The notes under the pieces: model-generated
Told to the model about the DNA's origin: nothing
Databases searched by the model: none
Seen by the model: only the letters and a program-made list of their open reading frames with translations
Source: Rhododendron vialii
Lineage: Eukaryota > Streptophyta > Magnoliopsida > Ericales > Ericaceae
Assembly: GCF_030253575.1 (NCBI RefSeq)
Contig: NC_080567.1
Location: forward strand, 29,772,501-29,836,500
Reading direction: 5' to 3'
DNA length: 64,000 nt
Shown here: piece after piece, positions 10,994-21,997 of the stretch
How the letters are laid out: each line of letters begins with the position of its first letter
Numbering within the stretch: the stretch's first letter is position 1
Made by a program: the position numbers and the translations under genes

Positions 10994-12919
10994 TCAACAA
11001 GTCACCTTGTAAATTTTGGCCACAAATATATAGTCACTAGTGAATTTGGGATGTAACATATCTTCAGCTTGAATAAGTTATTCGTTCTATCCAATTACTT
11101 TATGCGTGTGATAGTTGTAATCATCACAAAGTATCAGTTTCCATTTTGATATATATGTTTTCCTATTTCATCATAAAAGAAAATATTTATACATGGACAT
11201 ATATACATTGCTTAAAAAAGTGAGAATAAAAGAGTATATTTTAAAAAAGAAATGATTCGATGGCTACAAAGTTAATATGAAGTGATCTAACGGTTGTAGA
11301 GGTTAAAACAAAACTTTGTGGGCCCAATGAAACTTTTTTTTTCTTGGCATAAAAACAAACTGCTCTATTTTATAGTAATATAAATTATATGTTTGTAGGC
11401 CCAACGAAACTTTTTTTTTCCCTAGGCACAAAAAGAACCTGTTTAAGTGTTGCTGCAGCATAGTTCTAAGTGTATTTTGTGTTGTATTTTGTTTGATTAA
11501 ACCCTTGTACTCTTTCTTTCATATATATATAAGATGTTCTTTGGTGCAAAAAAAAAAAAGTGTTGCCGCAGCAACAATAGCTACAAAACGTTTCAGGGTT
11601 TGAATAATCGACTTACCCAAAAAACAAAAAAAAAAACCTTGGAGGGTTTCAAAATGAAAAATTGCTCTTTTACACAAACTTTGTGTCTAAGAAACATATC
11701 AATTCATCTTCTCCATAATAGAACATAGACCTCCCTTTTCTCGTTCCAAATTTAAGCAAAATTTGTGTTTCAATTAATAAATTTAGCTTGTCCATTAGAG
11801 TGATCACCTAGGATAATGACTACTTACCGATCTATAATGACCAGAGTCTAAAACGTATAAAATTATGACCAGAAGCAAAAAAAAAAATCATTGATGACGA
11901 AAAGAATATCTTTTTTTTGTCTAAAGTGTCGTCTTACTATGATGACTTTTTTTTCAACATCGGCCCATGTTATTATATTTTTTTGATTCCTCTTGTCGAG
12001 ACAAATAATTAACCCCAAAAATTACAACGAAAAACACAACAAAAAATTATGAAAAATAAAAAAGTACCAAAAAAAAATTTTAGACAAAAGTTTACAACGA
12101 AGCCTTAATGCTCCAATGGCTAAGGTAGGTCTACAGCCCATCTTTTCTCGTCCATTTAATAAATAGTACCAAAGGCAAGGCCTGTATTAGGCGTTCACTT
12201 TGAAATATGAAGTTGAATATATCGAAGACTTCGATACCTTATTATAAAACAAAATGGCATAACCAGCTGACATAGCCCAGTTAACCGCTCTATTATGGGG
12301 ATTCTTTCTTGAAGTATAGTTCAGGGGTAACTCACTCTCAAATGGGAGGTATCAGGCCAATTCTTGTGTCATTCGATTACTTCTCACCCAACATAAGGAT
12401 TAATTCACCAGTTATAGTCATTGTGCCGATGCGTTGGCCTTTTTTTTTTTTTTGGGTAAATGGTGGCCTTGTTTGTAGATTTTAGATGAATTTTTGAACA
12501 TCCCGATTAATAGATTATCATCGAATGTAATTCTTCATAACGTTTGTAACTTTCATTCTGCCTGCCGAAGGTAAAGAGGGGAAAGAGAAAACTCATCTTA
12601 CACCAGCCTTTAAAGAAGGAACCCTATTTGCTGCTCAGTGGCATGCGGGCATGATGCCCAATCAGAAATTCAGACCATACCCTAATACCATTGCCACACA
12701 ATAGTCTCTCCAAATTAGACAAAACCACAAAAGGGTCTCACAAAACCCCGAAAAAAGGAAAGGAAAGAATACCAATTGGTCTTACATCAGTTGCGGATAT
12801 AGAATATCAATGCTAATAACACAAGTTTGCATTGTTGCACTAGAACATAGGCTTATAGGCAAACACCAGAGTTTCTTCCTCTCTGCTGGGCATAGAGACA
12901 ATCAGACAAAGCTATTACC
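10994..12919. other. Spacer between units B and C
   Basis: No gene is supported. It is standard spacer sequence matching 41250-42377 plus 44495-45257, where unit E carries a solo LTR at the position equivalent to about 12178. Confidence 0.65.
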
Positions 12920-15743
12920 TTAGGTTTCTTGCTTCGTCTCCTTACGCACAAAAGCATCAGTCAATGCAGATCTTGACACCAACGAAGCCACCAAGAGATG
13001 TAAAGTCTGCAATATGAATGTATCAGCAGAGAGTGAAATTGAGACTACTACAGTCAGCAAACTACTAGACCAAGCCACAGTTACAGGCTCAAACTAAAAG
13101 CACAACTTTGGAAGTTAAAGCGCTGTGGTGCAAGCCAATGAATTCTGTTTAGTGCGCAAGGTTTGAGCAAATTTCTTACAATGTTGATACAAAAAACCTG
13201 TTATACGAAATCTTCAAAATATATGAAGAACAGTGTCGGATTCTTGAGACATGAGTAGGGGTACAACAAATGCGTAACATTTTACTACGACCAGGGGCGG
13301 ATCCACCTTGGGGCACGTGGGGTCACGTGCCGCCACGCCTTTTAAAAAAAAAAAATTCCCGATTTTGTATGTATATAAATTATATATGCTATCATGTGTA
13401 AGATGTTAAAGTTTGGTTCAGTGGTAAGAGACAGGCCATGGGAAAGGAATAGCGTGAGTTCGAGTTCTACTCCCCTAACTCTTTTTGGCTTTTTTCAAAA
13501 TCCAACTGTTTCACAGCCCAGGTTTGCCCCACTCCCCAACGTCTCCAATCATTTGCGTAATACTCAATATGAATTCGCACATTGTATTTGTACATTTTTG
13601 GTCTCCGAAACTTATACTTGTAGAGTTAATAATAGGAAAATAGATGATGAGCATGTGATAATTTTGTTTTAACGCATATAGTCGAAATGCACAAGTTTGC
13701 CCAAATAGCTTGTTATTAAAATACATATATACTTTAAAATTATTACATTATCATGAATGCTAATTAAAATTATTTAAGTGTGAATGTGCTTAACTGTAAC
13801 TCATATATTACGGCGTTACAAAGAAAATTGGTGTCCCCACTATGTCGATTTCCTGGGTTCGCCACTGACTGCGACATTCACCTTGAAAGCCTATTGAGTA
13901 CCGAAAACCTTGAAAGCCTATTGAGTACTGGAAACTTTGTGAAATTTCTGGCTGGTCGAAAGCATATTACTGCAGAACTATGTATGCAATGGTGTGAATC
14001 TCATGTCATGCATGCAATAGTCGTAAACAATGTCAACCTTCAAAAATAAAGAAATCCAATAAGAAACGTAAATATTTCAGTGTCCCTGTGTCCTCAACAA
14101 GAATGAGATGAATCCCACACTTAGACTCATACACTAAGGGCCGTGTACCCTACACCCGCATCTAAGTAAATGTAACATCAATTATAATTTGACAGCAGTT
14201 AACTTACGGCTAACCTCCTCCTCACCCATATTCACCTCCAATTCCTGAATGTCACTGAGAGGTACCTTTAATCTGTTGATAAGAGATATGCCTGAGATCG
14301 GAGATAAATGTGCTATCCATAAACTATCCGTCACCATGAACATAGACGGTCCTTTCACTAGTCCGCCACCAATTTTAACTCCCCGCAGGGGGGACTCTGA
14401 ACTCAAACCAATGCATTCTATTTCGAATAGGGAAGAAAGAGTCGAACATGACAGGTTTGCAGCTTCTTCAATACCAATTAGTTTGTTGCTATAAGAGGTG
14501 CCAGGGGCAAGTTTTGGATCGAGTAGAATTGCCTTCATCTCCTCTGATTTGTAGAACTTGTTGACATCAAAATCTTGGACACTCTTGTATAAATTGCCCA
14601 GGCATCCCATGAAGGACAAATATGGAAATTCCTTAAAAATATAACCGATTGGAAATGAGAGGAAACTGGCTAGGAGATTCACAAAATTCTCTTCAACTTC
14701 TGCATACAGTGCCCTATTGTTCGATCTGTTTATGATAAGCTTCAAGTTTATCTTTTCTTCCTTATTTCTTGTGTCCACGTCTCTTTGAGATAGATTCATC
14801 CTCCTCGGTCCATACTTAATGGGCTTTGTCTTACTGAAGCGAGGTTTCAAAATAGAGTCAGAAAAAGGCGTTCTTGATGCTAATGAACACTTGAGCAATT
14901 TCAGAACCTGAGACAGATGGATACAAACAAGTAGTTCCAAAAAATAAGGGCACGGAGTCATGGGCAAGGCCGGGAACACGGCAAAAGTGTATATATATGT
15001 ATACTTGCAAGTATGTAAATATGTGAATTTTATAGGTATTGAGTTGTTATTTGTGCGCATATTGTATTTAGTGACATGGTAAATCATAACTTTCCATTTA
15101 TGGAATTTAGAACCAAAAAAATGATTTCGTTAGTTACCTCATCCTTTCCTACGTTCAGCATTCTCTCTTCGATTTTGCTCCCATCTAATGCTCCAAAATT
15201 GCTAAGCAGAGACAAGCCAGCCATGGTAGACATAGGCAACACTTTAAAGTCATCGGTTACCATGAAACGCACCGTTGGTTTTATAAATCCACTTCCACCT
15301 TCGGGACCTGGGTCTAATAGATTTACCTCGAAGACTAAGGCTTCTCCGCACAGGCAAGAATCATTTTGGTAATAGCTCACAAAACTACAATATGCATCGC
15401 GACACGCATAATACTTGCTTTTGTTACATTCAACCAAATTTACCTTTAGGTCCCTACAGTAGACATCAGTTGCACATCGCGGATGAAGAAGTATCCCTTT
15501 GTGCTCACTGGATAGAAAGTTTTCATCAAACTTTTCCAAACTTTCATATAAGTTGTTTAAACAGCCAATCTTCTCCTTCAAAAAGTGCTCACGAGTGAGT
15601 CTGACAATTGTTCCAATAGGTATTGTAAGGAAGCTGAATAGAACATCCACAAAATCCTTGTTTGCCTCCACAAAAACAATTTGATTTTTCTCTTTCTCCA
15701 CAAGGATCTTCAAACTCATAGTTTGAGAAGCATCGCTCTCCAT
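12920..15743 (-). CDS. DUF674 family protein, copy C (3 exons)
   Basis: The exons are 15138-15743 (202 codons), 14215-14907 (231 codons) and 12920-13006 (28 codons plus TAA), giving 461 residues starting MESDASQTMSLK. Both DUF674-type halves are complete. The cysteine segment reads YYACRDAYC then CLCG (C-x4-C and C-x-C). Intron 2 (13007-14214) is long because a hAT MITE lies in it at 13292-13867. Its donor reads GAG|GTTAGC, where the sibling copies have GAG|GTAAGC, so splicing of exon 2 to exon 3 may be weaker. If intron 2 is retained, the frame stops at 14182 after a short tail. The close partner is gene F. No biochemical role is known for the family. Confidence 0.85.
13292..13867. mobile_element. 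hAT-type MITE in intron 2 of copy C
   Basis: The 576-bp element has ends CAGGGGCGGATCCA and, inverted, CAGTGGCGAACCCA. The flanking 8-bp duplications are ACTACGAC (13284-13291) and ACTGCGAC (13868-13875). There is no transposase. It contains a pol III-like A box, TGGTTCAGTGG (13414-13424), and a weaker B box, AGTTCGAGTTC (13457-13467). Gene F lacks the element and shows a repair scar at the same place. Confidence 0.92.
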
Positions 15744-16634
15744 GATTTTCAATAAAAACTTAAGTGACTAACTTCAAGATAACAGTATTCGCTTGACAAG
15801 GATTGTTGGCTTATGTTGGAACTTGTATCCCTTGCATCAACCACTACAAATGGAAAAGATTAATAGAAAGACGCATAAAAAATTGTCCGTGAAAAACGCA
15901 ACAATATTGAGTTGCAACACCGAAAGAAATCCATGGCACCAATATTGCATTCGAGGAAATTCTTGAAATGTAAATCTTTTGCGATTAAGCAATGGAAACC
16001 GCATTTACAAATGTCAAACATTGAACTTTTTTGGTGCAATGCCGGTGTAAGTGAACAATGTTACTATTAAGTTCTCGACAGAGGACGGTTATGGTTGCAA
16101 AACGAAAGTATAGGGAATCACCGGTATTCGGTTGGGCCCCCATGTTCCACGTGCAGACTGCCGTATCATTTGGAGGCTATATTCAAAACAAGAGTAAATT
16201 CCTTCATAGCATGTTTCACTAACCTATAAAATTCCAATCTTGTAAAGTTTTTTTATTTTTATTTTTTGGGATAGTCAAATAGGACCGGGGAAGTCCCCAT
16301 TTGCATCACAAGTATCAAACATGGAATAGCCATTGAATGAGAGGATCCTTACTCATGGAGAAACATTGTTTAAAAGGATGTAAAATTAGGACTGAAAAAA
16401 TAACTCCAAGCAGAAGAATTTAGCAAGTCCTAGTGCCTGTATGTTACCCGTCACCTCCGCTAGAAAGTATTGCCCTCACAACACACCACTATCACTGCAC
16501 TCATTTGGGACCGAGCCTAAGAACTCAGCACGTGTGGGTGGTGTTGGAAGTAAGGCCCCATTCTCCTCAATTTTTTGTCTAAAACTTTTTCCGGTAACTT
16601 TTTTACTTTTTGCAACTTTTTGTTGAGTTTTTCG
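15744..16634. other. Upstream spacer of gene C, proximal part
   Basis: No gene is supported. It is homologous to 2750-3590 and nearly identical to 47504-48394. It is the probable promoter region of gene C, but I saw no convincing core promoter element. Confidence 0.6.
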
Positions 16635-17555
16635 CAAGGATGGGACCAGAGGAGGTCTAGTGGCGGCGGCTGCCACAATAATAATTTTAGAAAACGCAAT
16701 TATTATATGTGAAAAAAAAATTATGATCCCCAACTTATATAGTCTCGCCACTGCTAGATTTTTTTTCTCATTTTTTATTGTATACTAGTCATAAATCTTT
16801 TTCTTCTTTTTTTCAAGAAAGGAGACCCAAAAATGTATTCTAAAACTAAATTCAATGGGCCAAAGTGAAATGATATAAATGATAATGTGTAATTAAGAAA
16901 AAAAAACTCCACATTAATTCTAACCCTAAAATAACTTAACCTAAAAAATTAAGGGAATTTAATTATAATGTCACTCCCAAAATTTATAATGCCACTCCCA
17001 AATGGGAGTGCGGTTATCAATTTTAGAAATCTATATAGGGATCTGGAGAGTGACATTATAAATTTGGAGAGTAGCATCTTTATGCATATCGATGATCTGG
17101 ACTATCAATAAAGGAAGTATGGTTATGTGCACATAAATTGAATTGGGTCTCTAGGCCTGCTCTCTCAGATGCCATTTGGCTTTGATTTGGGGGCATGGTT
17201 TCACAGCAAAACACGTATAGGTGGGCTACTGTTTAAGTGGTATTCTGAGATCAGCCACTTTGTACATATTGCCAAAAGTTAGGTCTGTCTCCAATCCTCT
17301 CCCGCTCATACCCCCAATGATTGGGGACTATATGGGTTCTATTGTTGTTGTTGTTGGAGTGGCATTATCGATGCCCAAAATTAAAATTAGTTTTTTTCAT
17401 ACTCCATGTGTAAATGAAAAACATCATTTACTATAGTTTTATTATGTTATTTTAATTTTTTCTGGAGCCTATAACTACTAATATTGTAATGCATCTTTTT
17501 ATGTTTTTAGTATACATTTCGCCACTGCTAGGGTAAAATCCTGACTCCGTTCCAG
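16635..17555. mobile_element. hAT-like non-autonomous element (C copy)
   Basis: This 921-bp segment is absent from the A, B and E spacers. Its ends are imperfectly inverted: CAAGGATGGGACCAG on the left, and CTGGAACGGAGTCAGGAT read inward from the right. The flanking octamers GTTTTTCG and ACTTTTCG match at 6 of 8 positions, as expected for an old hAT target duplication. The same element at the same site is in unit F, so it predates the C/F duplication. An inner pair of inverted motifs lies at about 16965-17090. There is no credible coding region. Confidence 0.65.
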
Positions 17556-18379
17556 ACTTTTCGTCGTAAATTTTGGGGTTAATCATCGGTCTCAAAAAGG
17601 AATCAAAAAAGTATAATAATGTGGACCGATGTTGAATTTTTTTTTATATGAGACGACACTAATGACAAAAAAGTTTGTATTTTTTTCGTCTTAAGTGAAT
17701 TTTTTTTATGCTTTTGGCCATAATTTTTTACTTTATAGACTCATCCCGTAGAGACAGACAAAGAATCCAAAAGACACAATGCAAATCTAACTAAAGTTCA
17801 TAAAAGACGAACATAACACACAAAATGAAGATGACAGTTAAGGAGAATTAGTTCCAATGGGGGCTACGGGACTTGAACTTGGGCTTGTCCAACCAAGGCC
17901 AAGTTTTCAACCGCTGAACCAACTCCTCATTTCTACCCTCATACAGTTCAAAGGTTCAAGTCGTATACAAATGTCCATATATTAGCACAAACAAGAATTC
18001 TACTGATGGATTGCCCACCCCCTCAAATATGAGTGTTTGTAAAAGTGTGTTTGGTTGAAGGACAAAGTTGGTAATGAAAAAGTGAAACGACAAGAAGTAA
18101 CTGAAGTAACGATGGAGGGACGATGAAGAAGAAGGCATAAACAAACAAGCAGAATGAGTAGAGTAGTGCTCAAAGATGATCCAAGTAGTGTGTGGTACCT
18201 GTGTGTCACTGCGGGAGATCTAGCAAACCAAACCAGTATTGCTGCTTTGATGAACGACTTTGGAATTGGGAAAGACAGTGGTAATGGTAAACTAAAAGGA
18301 CAATTATTAAAAGCATCTCCAATAACTCTATAATACACTAAAAGGACAATTATTAAAAGCATCTCCAATAACTCTGTAA
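17556..18379. other. Upstream spacer of gene C, distal part
   Basis: No gene is supported. The tRNA-like block is at 17865-17925 on the minus strand, with its A box at 17921-17911 and B box at 17879-17869. The conserved unit block follows at about 18190-18300. A minus-strand frame over 18000-18431 crosses into the Helitron and is not considered real. Confidence 0.6.
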
Positions 18380-19182
18380 TCAATACACTTGTAATAAATA
18401 AAAAATAGGATGGTAAACCAAGGCACGCCATGAAAATACCAAATTACCTCTCGTAGGATTACCTTTGTAGGTTGAGTTGAAGGATATGCTCGTCATTTCG
18501 CCTTGTTTGGAAGATCTAAAAGAACGTAGGATGGCAAACCAAACCACACCGTGAAATTACCGGTTTGTCTTTGTAGTTTGTCAATTGTGGAGTTAAGATA
18601 TGGGGGTATTTTAGGCATTTTAGTGTTAGGTCTTTTGCTTAGTCAAGAAGAAAATGAGGTACAAAAAAATCCTTTTTTTTCCTAATTTAAGGGATATTGT
18701 TTTTTATGGGTACAAAAAAAAATCTTTCTTTTTGCTAATTTAAGGCAAGCCAAGCTACCATATTAAAAGACAAAATTACCCTTGTAGATTTCGTCTTTCA
18801 AATTTCTTTTGGATGTCTTGAGTTGAGGTTATTTTAGGTCCTACTTTGCTTAAACAAGAAGAAAAGGTTTTTCGATGGTATTTTAGGTATTTTTGGTCCT
18901 CCTTTGCCTAGTGAAGAAGAAAAGGCTTTTTGGGAGTATTTTAGGTCCCAGTTTGCTTAGTCAAGAAGAAAATGTTTTTTCAAGGATATTTTAGGTATTT
19001 AAGGTCCTATTTTGCTTAATCAAGAAGAAAAGGTTTTTCGGGGGTATTTTAGGTTCTACTTTGCTTAGTCAAGAAGAAAATGCTTTTCATGGGTATTTTA
19101 GGTATTTTAGGCCCCTCTTTGCTTTGTTAAGAAGAAAAAGCTTTATACATCTTCTAAATCTAACCATTAGAAAGAAAGAAAT

Positions 19183-19237
<55 letters not shown>

Positions 19238-19910
19238 CCTAGATCTCCCTCGATCTCTCTCTCATCGATCCCTCTATAATTCAAACGAAGATAGATGCAT
19301 CAATTTCTCAATCGTAGATTCTTACACACAAGGAAAGACGCAACTACGTGGTTGGATTCTTTTAGATTTCATAACCTTAGACTATGATTTTGTTAGAACT
19401 TCAAATCATAAGTATTTTAAGTGGTCTCTTCTTTCTGGGGTTTTCTAATTGTTTTACTTTTATGGTTTTGTCTTTTTCAACATGATAATTTGTTGTGTGC
19501 TCTTAGCAAATTGAGCTCTAATTTTGTACGATATTTGAAGAAAGTCTCTCTTGCGGCAAGGTTTTACATTTATTTTCCAATATACACGGATGAAAAAGCC
19601 TCATTATTCGAACAATTTTAGAATCTAATCCATGACATTATCTTGATTATTGTTGCTATTGTTTGAGAAAGAATTTATATTTTAAGCCAAATACCTATTT
19701 CTTTGATCTATGTTTATGCAATGTTTAATTTGTCCTGATGGAATCAGAAATACTGTTCTTTATAATTCTTTTTTTATCAAGGTTGAGCTATTTGTGACTC
19801 TCTTCAGTTTTAGTGCATATGTTGAATTAAATTACTTGCATGATATATGAAATTACAATAGCCTTAATTAATTATTTGAGTCTACAAAATTAAAAATATT
19901 TTGGTACTCC
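18380..19910 (+). mobile_element. Non-autonomous Helitron, 3' end lost (C copy)
   Basis: This is the same element as 50140-51940, with its 5' TC end directly after GTAA at 18379. It contains several imperfect repeats of TATTTTAGGTCC followed by AGTCAAGAAGAAAA and a CT microsatellite. Its last ~260 bp, with the 3' hairpin and CTAG end, are missing because the LINE fragment begins at 19911. Confidence 0.85.
19186..19234. repeat. (CT)n microsatellite
   Basis: This is an uninterrupted CT run inside the Helitron. It is longer in the F copy (50944-51003), which shows slippage since the duplication. Confidence 0.95.
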
Positions 19911-21877
19911 ATTACCCGATAGGGATTTCCTAGCCACAAAGTGTGCTACCCTATTACAACCACGTTTCACATGAGAAAAGAGACATGAGGAAAAATTCAA
20001 AGCAATTTGGAGACAATCTAAAATAATGGTATCACAGTCAACGAAGGATCGATAGCCATTGAGAGCTTGAACAATCTGAAGTGCATCCCCCTCAACGATA
20101 ATTCGAGAATAATCCCAACGTAAAGCAGTAGTAAGACCGAACCGGAATCCTAAAGCTTCAATTACACGAGGAGAGAGAGGACCCTTAAATATTTCCATTG
20201 CTGCTCCCACCAATATTGCATCTCTATTCCGAGCCACAAAACCCACACCACCATTGCCATCCTGAGAATTTAGAGCACCATCAACATTTATCTTTATGTA
20301 ACCTTCCAGTGGAGACTGCCAGATTTGGGTTCAAGGAGAAGACAAGGGAGGAGCCCTGTGTTCCAATAAATCACACGCCAACCTTGAATTCTTTCCACGC
20401 CAACAGAGCTTTTTCATAAACTACTAATGGTTCCTATTGCTGTCCCTCAAACAAATCATGGTTTCTATTTTTCCAAATCGACCAGCAAATCATGGACACA
20501 AGAGCTTTCCCATCCCGACTGTCCACCTCTGAAATCTTCCCTTGTGGTAAAGACATCCACCATTGCCGAAAACTCAAATGTTTCTAACTAGAAACAGCAT
20601 TTAGAGGGCCAAATTTCCACACCTTCCTTCCCTTGTGCTTGATCGTTTCAAGTTCTTTGCAACAGTGAAAACAAAATGGGTCCCTAATAACTTGTCTATG
20701 ATGAAGGTTGGCAGCCACAGCTAGGGCATTATGAGAGCATTTCCAAATGAAATGACGTACCTTATTCGGGATCTGAAGCTTCCAAATGGCCTTCCAATTC
20801 ACTCGATCCAATCCTCCCGAACTCGGTCCCCCCTTCACAGTGGATTTCTTAGGAAATAGAAGGGATTTTGCTACATGGTATGCTGACCGGACCGTAAATT
20901 TGCCATCATCAATGTAATGCCATACCCCCTTGTCTGGAATTCCTTGTTGACTGACTCGGATAGCCAAAATATATTGGGCATCTATAGGGCCGAAAAATTC
21001 TCTCACCAAGCTGTCATTCCATTCGTGAAGTTCCTTATCATTAAGATCAGATACTTTTTATGGTAAAGGGGCTAAATGTGATCCCACAGGAGGTGTGCTT
21101 AGGACCTTGAAGGATAGGGCTCGGGGTAACCACGGTTCCGACCACAGATTTATAGCTTTGCCATCGCAAACCACGCCAAAGAACTTCACGCCCTGCTATA
21201 ATACTGCGCCAAGCCCACGAGGCCGTTCCTGGACATTGAGCTTCCCAAAAAGAAAAACGGGGAAAATACTTACCCCGAAAAACCTTTTAGAAGAGCGATG
21301 GTGGGCCTGTGACCAAGCGCCACCCTTGCTTGGCAAGAAATGCTAGATTGAAAGCGTGTAGGTCACGGAACCCCATTCCACCCATGGATTTGGTGTCACA
21401 CAACGTATCCCAACTGACCTACTGAAGTTTTCTCTCCCCCTTCTTGCTGCCCCACCAAAATCTGCTCATGGATTTACACAGTTGCCGGCAAAGCCCTTTC
21501 GGTAGGAGGAAACACTGCATAACATAGTTGGGCATGGTCATTACCACTGATTTAAGAACTTCCCTACCCGCATTATTAAGTCTTGCCTCCGACCAGCCCT
21601 TTAACTTTGTGCCCACGCAATCCGTAACATATGAGAATACAGCCCTCTTGGATTTTCCAATGATTGACGGTAGCCCCAAATATTTGCTCCCTCCAGTCTC
21701 GAGTCTGATATTCATCACATTTGCAATCTCAATCTTGACAATGTGAGGCATGTTCGGGCTAAAGAAGAAAGAGGATTTGTCCCGATTAACCATCTGACTC
21801 GATGCTTGTTCATACTTGTTAAGGATCCCATTAATAGTCTAGCAGCTGTCTAGAGTGGCTTCCCCAAAAACAATCGT
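19911..21877 (-). pseudogene. L1-type LINE ORF2 fragment (RT, zf-RVT, RNase H)
   Basis: In coding order on the minus strand there are three pieces. The first is the end of a reverse transcriptase (about 21793-21300), with GSKYLGLPSIIGKSK and MSRFWWGSKKG. The second is a zf-RVT domain (about 21009-20650), with KFTVRSAYHVAK, WKLQIPNKVRHFIWK and FCFHCCKELETIKH. The third is an RNase H domain (about 20320-19911). The RNase H acidic residues are visible in NVDGA, IEALGF and VEGDA. The reading frame is broken: a TAG replaces a Trp codon just before VSWDTLCD at about 21420, and there are frame changes between the pieces. The 5' part of the RT is absent. The 3' end is cut inside the last domain, with no poly-A tail, and the frame runs into Helitron sequence. 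This is not a normal LINE insertion. Confidence 0.9.
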
Positions 21878-21997
21878 GATGGCTACAAAGTTAACATGAA
21901 GTGATCTAATGATTGTAGAGGTTATAATGAAACTTTGTGGGCCTAATGAAACTTTTTTTCTAGGCATAAAAAGAAACCACTTTATTTTATAATATAA

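Noticed and set aside
16476..16751. Minus-strand frame of 91 codons, also at 48237-48530
   Set aside because: It crosses the junction of spacer and a hAT-like element and has no recognisable domain.
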